From assembly GCF_050947875.1 (NCBI RefSeq), contig NC_134572.1, positions 119,310,105 to 119,374,104 on the forward strand: a stretch of DNA of 64,000 nucleotides, written 5' to 3'. Positions 53,086 through 64,000 of the stretch are shown one piece after another (positions within the stretch are counted from its first letter, which is position 1; each line of letters opens with the position of its first letter). The notes beneath the pieces were generated by a model, which was given only the letters and a program-made list of their open reading frames with translations, was not told where the DNA came from and ran no database searches. The stretch is from Dermacentor variabilis. Taxonomy: Eukaryota > Arthropoda > Arachnida > Ixodida > Ixodidae. The position numbers were made by a program, and so were the translations under genes.

Positions 53086-56000
53086 TTCATACAGGCCGCT
53101 TCAGTATTTTTGTACAATCCCATAAGAAAAGGCATTTGTTCCCCTTGGCTAAAGAAATACAGAATCCAGGTTTGTGCAATTTATCTGATATGTCCACATT
53201 TTGGGACAAAGTCTTCATGGACTATCTGGAAGCAGTGGCGAAGTCAGTGGGTAACAAACTGGGCACAAGCCCTCACTCCCCCCCCCCCCGTGCACACACA
53301 CACACATACAAAATTTCTATCTATATGGGATCTGCCCAGCCCCCTTTCCGTCCGCAGTCATGTTGGTGCAGCCCGTCCACCTGCTCTCCCTATAAAAAAA
53401 ATTTTGGCTATGCCACTGTGTTGAAATATGTGCCACAGTAGTCGTCAATGTTTTAAGAAATTGAGGAAGAAGCTAAACAAGTGAAATGTCGAAGAAAGTT
53501 CTCAGGTGTGTTGCTCATGCATGGCAACATGCCAGACTGCATGGCGAAATTTGGTTTGCGATGCACTCTGGCATGTTTGAAACATGCGTGCCAACTGCAC
53601 GCTAGCCTAGCCTGATCACTACTGCTGTGCACAATTAAAGTCATGCTTTTGACATCAATTAAACAGTAATCTGATTTAGAGAAAAGCATGCTTCTGCATA
53701 CTTTTGCCCTTTCACTTGCTGGCTCTGCTGGTTGTTGCCAAGCTGGATGATCGTGTAGCTGGTGGATCGGCATTCCTGACCCCTTCAACTTGAGCACAAG
53801 CCTCAGGTATCTCCTTTTCTTTTGCACAACCTATACCTTGCAGCAGTTGTTGCAGTTCATAGTGTACATCTGTGCAACTTGCACTCTACATTCCAGTTTT
53901 GTACTTTATGTTTTGTTTGGTTTGCTGTTGGTTAGCCCTCATTAGTCCTACCACACATCTACTGTTCTGAACCATGTTCACGATATTTAACTATATAAGG
54001 AACTTCCTTGTTACTTGATTTGCCTTTACATATGAGAATTGGATCAGAACTACCCTACTTTGTTCATACATGGTCAATCACACTCGTGTCTTGTTGGTTA
54101 GCAGCTCCACAGTGAAGCATGTCCAATAGTGTACCTTATGTGATTTGGATGTGTGGACAAAAGCACAGGTGCACACCTCGCATTTAGCCAGATATTTTAT
54201 CAGGTGCTGTATTTTCCAACCAGTTATTTAATTTACTAGTTTTACCTTTCATCTAAGTGCGGATGCTACTGAACTGCTATCACTGTGTCTGGCAATATTA
54301 TATATAATATATGCTACCTTTGCAACTTGGTCCCTGTTAAAGCTTGAAGAAAAATAATCCTATAATACAAGCAGTCACATAATGTACCCCTGGAAAAAGA
54401 TTGTTCATTTGCAAAACCTACTCGACATAATTTATAAATAAAAAAAAATGGGGTGAGACAGATGGAATGCCCTTCCTGAAATTATAAAAGGCAAAGTAGA
54501 CTGGTCTCATTTTTTTCTACACCACCACAGCTGTGGTGCATGCTGGTAATTGCACTACAGCTGAGTTGCGAACAGAGAGCATATAAAATGTGTAATCCAC
54601 CGAGTCTTTTTGATCATAGGCAACAGTTTTTTTCGTTGAAGCATTGTGACATTATAGTAAAGGAATAAACTGTTGCGTCCCTGTATGCTGCAATGAAATG
54701 CAAAGGAACAAAATTCTCTAAGTCTTTATTTCTTTCAAAAAGACAACAGCTTGCCACAGGAACACATGTTTAAGGACTATAGCAAGTTAGCCTGACAGAA
54801 AAGCAAGTAAAATTTTTTTGTTGGTTTGATTTCGTGAAAAACTGCTGTGGCTGCTAGTGCAGCTTGTAAAACTTAGGCAAATGGAACGTGGCAATCGTGC
54901 ATTTTCACCACAATGGACACGACGATGCTGTGAAAGGCACAAAGATGTGAACAAATGAAAGGATCAGTCATGTGCAGTGAAGTCTTAGAAGTAAGAGAGG
55001 CTTTGAAGACATGCAGCAATACCAGATAAATATAACGGACAAATGAGCATTCAGTATGAAGTGCTGCTCACACGGCCAGGCTTGGCCATTGTAAACAAGA
55101 ACAAACATGCATTGCTCGGTCTGTATACCTGCGCTCATCTGCTATACAATAGTCCTAGCCACATCCCTGACCATCAAAAATCTACCCATTCATTTAGATG
55201 GTTAGATAACATTGCTTTCTTGAACTCCTGGCATTGTTGATAGACAGCACTTTAACTGCAGGGCTACAGTTGCGTATTAGTGAATGCGTCTTGTGACATA
55301 AGCAAATTGTAACCACTCGGGCTCAACAAAGAATTAACCTCACGCTCATATATTCAAGAAAAAAAACAGTTCACCCAAGCATTTCTATACTTTCTGCAGG
55401 AAAAGAAAAATGCAATAGAAAGCATAACCAACGCTTCACAACCTTGCATTCAACTGGTCACTTTTAAGCATTATTGCTCATCTTTAAGGTCCTTTAATGA
55501 ATCAAGAAAACGTGCCAACAAGCACCTTGTAACAAAAATCGTGCAACCCAACTTTGTTGCTTCGTACAACTATTAGAGTGCTTGAAAACAGCAAGTCAAA
55601 TAAGCCATAAAGCTTACCATTTAAGAAAATCCTTTGCTGGGCTAGTTGGTTCATTATCAGTCTAATAGCGGAAAGTGCAAACTTCAAACGGGACAGAAAG
55701 AGAGTCCTGTGTCTGTCTCTCTATCCATCTCGTTTGAAGTTTCTGCTTTCCTTATTCCATTCAAAGCTTACTGCTTCCAAGTTCCTCATAGTGTATGTGA
55801 TATTAACCATTGCAAAAGCATTTTCTTCAAGCAAATAAACATCATTAAGTAAATTTCAATGCATGTCCTTATATTTAAACATGCATGCAGATTATATCCT
55901 TGGTCGAGTCACTGCTGAAATGTAAACACATGACCACCACCATTTATATGCAAGGTGTCGTAATTTGGGATCGTCAAGCTTGGATATTAATGCAAAACGT

Positions 56001-57559
56001 CATTGGAGAGCAACTTTTTTTTTCTTCCTTTATATACTTCCTTGAGTATTTTCTGCCGCAAACAGAAAAGAATCTGCTTCACATAGCTGGTGCATGTTAA
56101 CAGATGCAAGCTTTGAAACACATGCCATTCACATTGAGATAATGAACTTTCACGTCTCCAGCCCCTCAACTTGGCCAGAAGTGTAGTCGCTGAATATGCA
56201 CTCTGACCACCACCACTGCTTCCACAAAACTCATGTTGGTGAATATGCAAACTCTATAACTATTACGCAGTGCCTTCCCACCGTGTTCCAAATTCTCCTA
56301 AGAACTACAAGTAACAAGGCAGGAAAAAAGCATGCATCTGCGTGCTAGGCATGGTGAGATTGGTCTATTAGGTGCTAAATTGCAGCAAATCCATTGCCTT
56401 TGTTGCAATACACTATAAGCAAAGCTTTCCTGAATCATTACATTTACATACTATGCAAAGAGATACATGATCTCTGCACTTGTTTTTTATTTCTATACCA
56501 TCTGCTTTAAATGCAAATGAAAGGTCTCATATGGCGTTATGGTATGCAACGACGACTTGCAGCTGAATGCATCATTTTGCAACTGGTGACAAAAGCATTG
56601 TGAGCAGTGGTATATGTACGTAGAAGTATGGCTTTTAGAAAATTTAGCAACGTTGAGTCGGGTATTGCTAAAAAAAAGTTTGTGAAACTGTTTTGAAGGT
56701 GTTAAGACACAGCAGTGCATGTCACAAAGATGCATGCATGTCTATGGCATTTGCACTGCCTTGCAGCATTGTTAGACATCATATACTACAAGCATAGCCT
56801 CCCATACACTTTTGTCAGGATTATATTGGTTATGCTGGGCACCTCGTAAATTTTTCACAGTCATGCTAAGAAATTTACTACTGCACCCAAGACCCAAACA
56901 GAGTTTCCTTTGTCTGTATCTGACCATAACCTTCGAAATCTTGTAGTGAAAGGACACCAGGATGGCAGATGCTTAGAGGAAGTTTATTCAACGGAGTTCC
57001 TGAAGGAGGCAAAATTGTCAACCTTAACACTGCTCAAAGAAATCACTGATGTAAAAAGTTTTGCATTGCTGTTCCATGTTTCCTATTATTTGTATGTGGT
57101 ACCTGAAGGTAAAATATTAATAAAGCTCTTGAAGGGAACAGTGCTAAAAACAGGACAATGAGAGGAGATCCAACACTGTGCTGACTAGAACCAATATTTA
57201 TTGCATGTTGATATCAATATATACTGGATGTACAATTGGGTGCAGAAAAAAACAGATGATGACGTACAATATGATTGTTAAGAGAACGAAATCACAGGCT
57301 GAATAGATGCATGATTTTACAGCTGTGTAGTGATAGTGGAGGCATGCCGACACAATTTTCAGAATATTTATGGATGGCAATAATGTCTTCAAAAGTTTTC
57401 CATAAGTTTTGTTCAGGGTGCTTGCCTAAAACTATGCACTGAGAAAGCGTGACTTTACGCTACTGCAATAAGGCATACATGTATGCTTCTACTTCTTTGC
57501 AATGCCTCCATGACCACTATTGTCTCTTGAACCAAATATGTACTTTTCAAAGGTCATAC
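53086..57559. other. AT-rich non-coding stretch
   Basis: About 4.5 kb without any recognised gene or element. It contains a C-run and CA repeat at 53278-53306, long A/T runs, and a short hairpin at 55670-55751. Several short open frames have no motif or codon bias that I can support. It could be intronic or intergenic. Confidence 0.4.
55670..55751. repeat. Short hairpin around a GACAGA-rich loop
   Basis: The arms GGAAAGTGCAAACTTCAAAC (55670) and GTTTGAAGTTTCTGCTTTCC (to 55751) are inverted copies with three mismatches. The intervening sequence also pairs partly (GACAGAAAGAGAG with CTGTCTCTCTATC). Confidence 0.75.
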
Positions 57560-57885
57560 AGAGAGGTTGGCTACGGTCTCAAATGTCTTGTTGGATGAGA
57601 TCCATCATGGAATATTGTGGTCAAGTGTATCCCTTATTCTATTTGATAGTGAATATCTTGTACAATACTGAGACTAAAGAAATGGGTCTGTAGTTCTTCC
57701 AATTCTTAAACACCTCCATTCTTGTAATTATGGTCGCATTCTTTAAAGTCTGGTATGCTTAGCGTTGTTAGGCATTGTGAATAAAGGACTGCAAGATTCC
57801 AGTGCAATATCTCCTCCATGTTTTATCAAATCAATTGTTATTTCATCTTCTCCTGCCACATTTTCCTTGGACTTATCTTGCGAAG
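57560..57885 (-). mobile_element. Degenerate RTE-like LINE fragment
   Basis: The plus strand matches the middle of the element at 40990-41240 in order: AAATGGGTCTGTAGTTCTTC against ATCGGTCTATAATTTTTCAA, GCATTCTTTAAAGTCTGGTA against GCGTTTTTCCAAGATTCCGG, and TTATTTCATCTTCTCCTGCC against TTATCTGATCCTCCCCAGCT. It is heavily diverged, and no frame survives. Confidence 0.65.
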
Positions 57886-57987
57886 CCCTTCAAACCTGAT
57901 CAATAGTTACACATTGAACGTCCATTTCCTGTTCGCTACTACATCCAATCATGGTTACATGGCTGTTATGGGTACAGTACCCCTTTC

Positions 57988-58370
57988 AGTCACGGTGTCT
58001 CCATATGAAGATACGACTTTCTATGTTGAGTTTTTCATCAAAAAGCGAAGGAGTGACACTGCACACTGGTGGGGATAATATGGGAAGCATACATAAATGC
58101 AATGAACGCCATCTGATGAAGCGACGAAACACTACTAGAGAAAAAGATGTTTGAAGACGGACGACTCCATGTTTTACGGAAGCTCTGGTTTGTCGCTGCT
58201 CAAATTTCTCTTTTGCAGCAGCCTCAAACATTCAGAACGGTTAAAAACCCTGTTTTATGTGAAGAAAGAGCTACTTTTAAAGAAAAACAGTTGCACAATA
58301 CTCATAGTTCTATTACTGAATAGTTTTGATCCTGTTTTCATCCGAGTCTCCATTCGGAGACACTGTGACT
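57988..58370. mobile_element. Small TIR element (AGTCACggTGTCTCC ends)
   Basis: The left end AGTCACGGTGTCTCCATATG (57988) is inverted at the right as GGAGACACTGTGACT (58356-58370), with similarity extending about 28 bp. A third, solitary copy of the end sequence is at 59104 (AGTCACGATGTCTCCATATG). No transposase frame is recognised. The target duplication is unclear. Confidence 0.5.
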
Positions 58371-61300
58371 CACTCAATCTTTTTTACCACGCCGGCGAAC
58401 CATAGCCACTGTGCGAAAACTTAAAACCACCGACACTTTTTGGACTTCTTGGGCAATCTAGTTCACCGTCGAAGAATTAAACTGTGTTTTTCAGTGTTCC
58501 TTTTAGTTTTAAGTGGTGGCATTTTTTAAATGCACAAATCGTCGTACGCACTGTTTCGTCATGAAGGTGGTAAATGCTCACATTTCCGGACCATGAAACG
58601 AACAACGTCAGTCTGGCAATTATGTCGCTTCCTCGAATGGTTGTCCAGATACGAGAGATTCCTAGTTTGGTCCCAGAACAACAGAATTTTGTTTGGGCGA
58701 AGTTGACCTGCAGAAGCAGTACAGACTGTTTTCTGTTTTTGTATTTGAGAATTTTGTCTGTGCTGCAATTTAGCATTTTCTTTTAATGTCCAACCTGAAT
58801 AGCTCATTTTGAGTCACCATCCTTGCTCTAAACATGATGCGATTGTGTGAGGTAGGATGCAAAGGACCACTGGCCCCAGCAAGTCCAGTTGCCGTTTCCT
58901 TAGCAAAGCAAGTATGAGAAGTGTGTGGTAGAAACCGGGGCCACTGCCGGAAATGCGATGTTTTTCTGTGCATCGCAGCTCAGGATCACTTCTTCAAATA
59001 TCACAACCTGTCAACCAGTCGATGCACCACTCGCACAACCCTGAATAGATAATGCCCCTTCTTCCTTTAAAGTGGCATAGTGAACTTGCGATAGAAAGTA
59101 TTGAGTCACGATGTCTCCATATGAGGACGCGATTGACTTTGCAAAATAATATTCCTAGAGAGGGGAATTTTTTTTTTCGAACTCTGGACACCTGAAACAT
59201 TCATACCTGCAAGCTCGAAAAATGTCCTGGCAGAATACCATCATTCATGACTGAAGGGGGTACAGTTCAGTATAGTAGCCATGAAAATGGCTACAAAGGC
59301 TAAGTTTGTGTTAACAATGACATTTTGTAAATACCAAATAAGGTTATCTCCTCAAAATAAGCCAACATAACGCAAATAATTTCCATCTTATTTCATGCCT
59401 GGAACTTCTTGTAAACTTTCATTATATATATACTCACAAAAGTGACCTGTTCATCTGTAGCAGTTGCTGGCCTTATGAAGACAAGTCCCTTTGTCAAAAC
59501 GATGGCTTCAGCGAGAATCCTTGTTCAATTACCATGTATCTATTCTTGTCTAGGTAGCACTTTAGAGACAGAACAATTGCTATGGCCACGTCCCCACCCC
59601 ATTCACAAGTTGTTACCATGTAAATCTACTAAACCTTGTGTTGAACTCAAACATTTTTTCAATAAACAGATTTAAGTTCTGCACTCGCTCTTACCAGGTA
59701 AAATTTTTAATTAACATGCAGCACCATCCATAAATAGGTTTCAGCCTATTTTTTAATAGTACCACATTTAAAATGTGTAGCACACCTGCAAACACCAATG
59801 GCCAATGACAAAGTTGGGTAAAATATTGCATACTAAAAATAATGAAATTATTGTGGGAATTATCACACTTCCAAGTTCTTTGTGCACACAAAAGAAGCTA
59901 TCTGTTGTCAAGTTACACAGTATCGTAGTACTATGCATGCAAAGTGCAGAAAAACTGGGTAGTTTCCATTTCTTCATAAGGTAACCTTAAAATACATCAC
60001 AGTTGCTCATACTGAGCTTTGTGGCCACAGAGGTGATGCACTCAGACTCGCAAAGCTGGTGCACAGTAGCATAGAAACAGAAAACATACATGGGTGTTCT
60101 GACAGCACCTACAAAGATGGAGAAGTTGCTTGGGCTGCATGACCAAATGGCATTGTCTGACTTCACAAAAAGTGATGTAACAGCCCCTCCTATTTTTTTT
60201 ATCTCCCTCCCTCAATGGAGATTAAAATAATTTAATAGTGTCATTTCAGAAAAGAAGTAGGGGTGCTCAAATAATGAAATTTTCTTACTGCATCTACATA
60301 TGTTTGAGGAAAGCAACCTCCAAATACTGAATCAAATTTAGAATTTCTAAAGTTGCTGAAATATAAAGTAAGTGTAGAGTGCTAGTTGTAAAAAATGAAG
60401 TGTGTTGGCATTATTTACTTGGCTTGTTTACAGGCACATATAAATGCATATTATGCTGTTTGCAAAATAGATGTCCAGTCAACTGAGGAGCGCATAAATG
60501 AGAAACAACTACTTTTAGTTATCGTGGTATGCCATGGCAATGACAGTAATGAAAAAAAGAAATTTGGAATAGCACATCTGGAGCCATGGAAAATGTTGAG
60601 TTTGTTCAAGGAGAAAAGTGTAATACTAAAGCACTGCACATTGTTTTAAAATGATTGATACATCATGCAAGTGGCCAAATAATAAATTGTTTTGCCAAAA
60701 TCAAACACCTCTGACCCCTGTGTTTGCTCAAGAACTAGCGCTCATGTATAGCAACCACAGCTTCCCTTCAGCAGACTTATTCAGAATAGTCCTCAGTTCC
60801 TACCCCTTCTCTTCTTTGAGGCCACAATAAATGTTATTCTTTACATAATCAAAATAAATTATTATTCCATAATTTTTAATAATCAATTCATAAATCAAAT
60901 ACAAATCAAACAGCAAATACTATTCAATTCAATATTTGTGATCTGAAACATCCACACACCACTAAAAACAAGGGGACACTGCTTCTGCAAAAGTGTGCTC
61001 CAACTCATCTTAATTCTTTTACACTCTAAGAAAATGACTCCTTACGGATTGCATAAGCATGAAGCAATTCAGATGTTCACTCACAGAGATTCATTCAAAA
61101 TATTTTTCTGACATTTGGAATAACATTCCAACTGAAAGGTTTTGCTTGCCTGCTCCATTAAATTTTTTTCACTCATTTCGCTTTACTTTTGAAGACCACA
61201 AACACAGAAGTGGCAAGATAACCTCTGGTAGTTCTAACAAAATTAAGAAAAGTAATGAGAACTACCATCGAAGTGCTTAGTATGTGGATAGTCTGTTCAA

Positions 61301-61984
61301 TCTATAAATGTCTGAACTCATGACCATTTCTAAAAAGCTGCATATATTAACCAACAACACATTTCAGTTCTACAAAAGTTCAGTGACTGCAACCTTTATC
61401 ACTGCCTCCCATAAGTGGCCAGCTGTGTAAAAACAATGACCACAAACCTTTCCCCAAGAAATCCTTTACTGAAAACAATGTAATAGTCAATTTATGCAAA
61501 CTACTGTTGCTTATTCAATTAGTTATGCACAACAATCTAGGAGAGAAGGGCAGAGTTCTTAAATTAAAAGAAGCATTGCTTTTCATCATGACAATGCCAG
61601 ATCCCACAATATCTGAGGGAAGATAGCTTGTGCTTGAGTGGGATGTGTTGCTTGACAGTCCCTCCCTCCTCACATACGGTACCCTTAGACCACTTCGTCA
61701 ACATGAAAAATTTCTCAACATCTGAGGACATTTAAGTGGATTTATATGTTTCTTTCAGTAAACTTCTCCAAGATTTATCAAAAAAGGAATTGTGCAGTTG
61801 CTAAGCAAGTGGCAAAGAATGCAAGAAATGAATATCACCATACATTTGAATAATCTGTTAAGTGTGGTTTTATGCATCGCAATTTCCAAGGTTATGCTAT
61901 ATCTTGTTTTAAAATATAACCATTAATATTATATATAGTATAATATTAATATTAGTTATATAACTATTAAAAGATAAGCAGGGT
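58371..61984. other. AT-rich non-coding stretch
   Basis: About 3.6 kb with no recognised gene. Holds the solitary TIR-like end at 59104 and many A/T runs. Open frames (for example 58574-58786 plus, 58477-58776 minus, 60395-60649 plus) have no recognisable motif. Confidence 0.4.
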
Positions 61985-63612
61985 ATCATCAAATATCATC
62001 AAAAATCTCGAAGATATAGTAAAAGCAGCGGAAGAATTTTATACTGACCTGTACAATACCCAGAGGAGTCAGGATACCTCAATTAGAAACAGTAATGAAC
62101 AGGATACAGGAACTCCTCCTATAACTAGCGATGAGGTCAGAAGGGCCTTGCAAGACATGAAACGAGGAAGAGTGGCAGGAGAAGATGGAATAACAGTCTA
62201 TTTAATCAAACATGGAGGAGACGTAATGCTTGAAAAACTGGCGGCTCTTTATACGAAGTGTCTATCGATCGCAAGGGTCCCAGAAAACTGGAAGAATGCA
62301 AGCATTATACTAATCCACTGAAAGGGAGACATTAAAACCCTGAAAAATTATAGGCCCATTAGCTTACTCCCAGTATTATATAAAATATTCACCAAAATTA
62401 TCTCCAATAGAATAAGGGAAACACTGGACTTCATTCAACTAAGGTAACAGGCTGGCTTCAGGAAGGAATACTCTACAATGGATCACATCCGTGTCATTAA
62501 TCAGGTAATCGAGAAATCCACAGAGTACAGTAAGCCTCTCTATATGGCTTTCATAGATTACGAAAAGGCATTTGATTCACTAGAGATACCAGCAGTCATA
62601 GATACACTACGCAATCAAGGAGTACAGACCGCTTATGTACCTGGGAAAATTCAGAGATTCCAGAGCTACCTTAATTCTACACATGTAGGAAGATACCTAT
62701 AAAGAACGGGGTCAGACAGGGAGACACAATCTCTCCAATGCTATTCACTGCATGCTTAGAAGAAGTATTCAAGCTATTAAACTGGGAAGGCTTAGGAGTA
62801 AAGAACGATGACGAATATCTCAGCTACCTTCGGTTTGCCGATGACATTGCTCTATTCAGCAACAATGCAGACGAGTTACAACAAATGATTGAGGACCTTA
62901 ACAGAGAGTGTAAGAGTGGGGTTGAAGATTAATGTGCAGAAGACAAAGATAATGATAAATAGCCGGGCAAAGGAACAAGAGTTCAGGATCGCCATTTGTC
63001 CTCTACAGTCTGTGAAGGAGTACGTTTACCTAGGTCAATTAATCACAGGGAACCCTGACCATGAAAAGGAAATTCACAGAAGAATAAAAATGGGTTGGAT
63101 CACATACGGCAGACATCGTGAGCTCCTGACTGGGAGCTTACCATTGTCATTGAAAAGAAAGGTGTACAATCAGCGCATTTTACCGGTGCTGACATGTGGG
63201 GCAGAAACTTGGACACTGACAAAGAAGCTTGATTGGGAAAAAAGTTAAGGACCATGCAAAGAGTGATAGAACGAAGAATGTTAGGCGTAACGTTAAAGGG
63301 GAGAAAGAAAGAGAGCAGTTTGGATCAGAGAGCAAACGGCTGATATTCTAATCGACATTAAGAGAAAGAAATGGAGCTGGGCAGGCCATGCAATGCATAG
63401 GTTAGATAACCGGTGGACCATTAGGGTTACAAAATGGGTACCAAGAGAAGAAAAACGCAATTGAGGACAACAAAAGACTAGGTGAAGCGATGAAATTAGG
63501 AAATTTGCGGGCGCTAGTTGAAATCGGTTGGCGCAGGACAGGGGTAATTGGAGATCACAGGGAGAGGCCTTCGTCCTGCAGTGGACATAAAACAGGTTGA
63601 TGATGACGATGT
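61985..63612 (+). pseudogene. Decayed RTE-like LINE reverse transcriptase, second copy
   Basis: The plus strand reads, across several frames, RRALQDMKRGRVAGEDGI, LKNYRPISLLPVLYKIFTKI, STMDHIRVINQVIEKSTEYS, LYMAFIDYEKAFDSLEIPA, MLFTACLEEVF, YLSYLRFADDIALFSNN (catalytic block intact), VGLKINVQKTKIMINSRA and YVYLGQLITGNPDHEKEI. Past a break near 63245, WAGHAMHRLDNRW and RVTKWVPREEKRN follow. It ends with a short GAT-like tail (TTGATGATGACGATG, to about 63612). It is the same family as 39791-41674 but more AT-rich and with many more stops and frameshifts. It starts 5'-truncated near 61990. Confidence 0.85.
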
Positions 63613-64000
63613 TGATTTTAAAGATGCAGTATTTAAGGCAGATACACGTCTCTAAATGTATCTTTAAATTATTCTCCTGGTCTTTTAACTAATTTGCTAA
63701 TTTGAGAGGCCCAATATTCTTACTTCTATTTTTCCTATGCTCATACAGTGGTACATTCACACATGCGTTGACAACCCTCACTGCAGCATATTTGCCACAT
63801 TAAGGTACACACAAAAATATTGCACAAAAGTATTGGTGAAGCAGACTTCAAGCACTCCGGCAACTTGCAAAAATAAGTTTAATAGCTTGGGTCCAAATAG
63901 AACCCATATCAGATATTAAGCTGATAAGAACAGACACTGCACTTTGACCCTTGCTGGCCATGTCTACGTTTGCACCACCCTCTCTTTGTGGGCATTCCAA
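63613..64000. other. Right flank, nothing recognised
   Basis: AT-rich sequence without a recognised gene or element. Confidence 0.35.

Noticed and set aside
56910..57161. 83-residue plus-strand frame as a host exon
   Set aside because: No domain, no splice context and no second copy to show conservation; chance cannot be excluded.

Overview
The window looks like eukaryotic nuclear DNA, most likely from a hard tick (Ixodidae). I base this on four partial or complete copies of what I recognise as the tick tRNA-derived SINE Ruka, on Penelope-like elements (PLEs), and on several tick-type LINEs. There are no bacterial operons and no uninterrupted gene, and every long reading frame I can identify belongs to a transposable element. 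I found no host protein-coding gene I could name, and no true tRNA or rRNA gene. The family calls come from motif recognition, not from database searches.

Layout, left to right. 0.7-4.1 kb: two head-to-head PLE fragments (reverse transcriptase plus two inverted GIY-YIG ends), one of them split by a 5'-truncated LINE that carries RNase H. 4.3-14.3 kb: a block that recurs elsewhere in the window. It contains a decayed LINE RNase H, a Ruka copy with a perfect 12-bp target-site duplication, and a TIR insertion. 14.6-15.4 kb: a solo LTR. 15.6-19.9 kb: a second copy of part of the block, containing an extra 1,625-bp element with hairpin-forming 47-bp inverted ends. 19.9-20.8 kb: a PLE remnant with a hammerhead-ribozyme-like core, then a palindromic MITE. 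21.0-27.2 kb: one LINE (SGNH-like ORF1, APE-type endonuclease, RT) split by a second LINE and a minisatellite.

28.8-33.8 kb: a third partial copy of the block, interrupted by nested MITEs and a foldback element, then another solo LTR. 34.1-37.9 kb: further copies of the block. 38.2-41.8 kb: a PLE RT fragment, a LINE 3' end, an RTE-like LINE and a tRNA-like relic, abutting 41.8-47.6 kb, which is a second copy of 4.7-11.2 kb. 48.0-52.3 kb: a different duplicated module with conserved splice-like signals and no recognised product. 52.3-53.1 kb: an element with inverted tRNA-like ends. The remaining 11 kb is AT-rich, with an RTE fragment, a small TIR element and a decayed RTE copy at 62.0-63.6 kb.

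The window is therefore a layered record of insertions and segmental duplications rather than a set of cooperating genes. Its main value is that the duplicated blocks supply empty sites, which fix the boundaries and relative order of many insertions.
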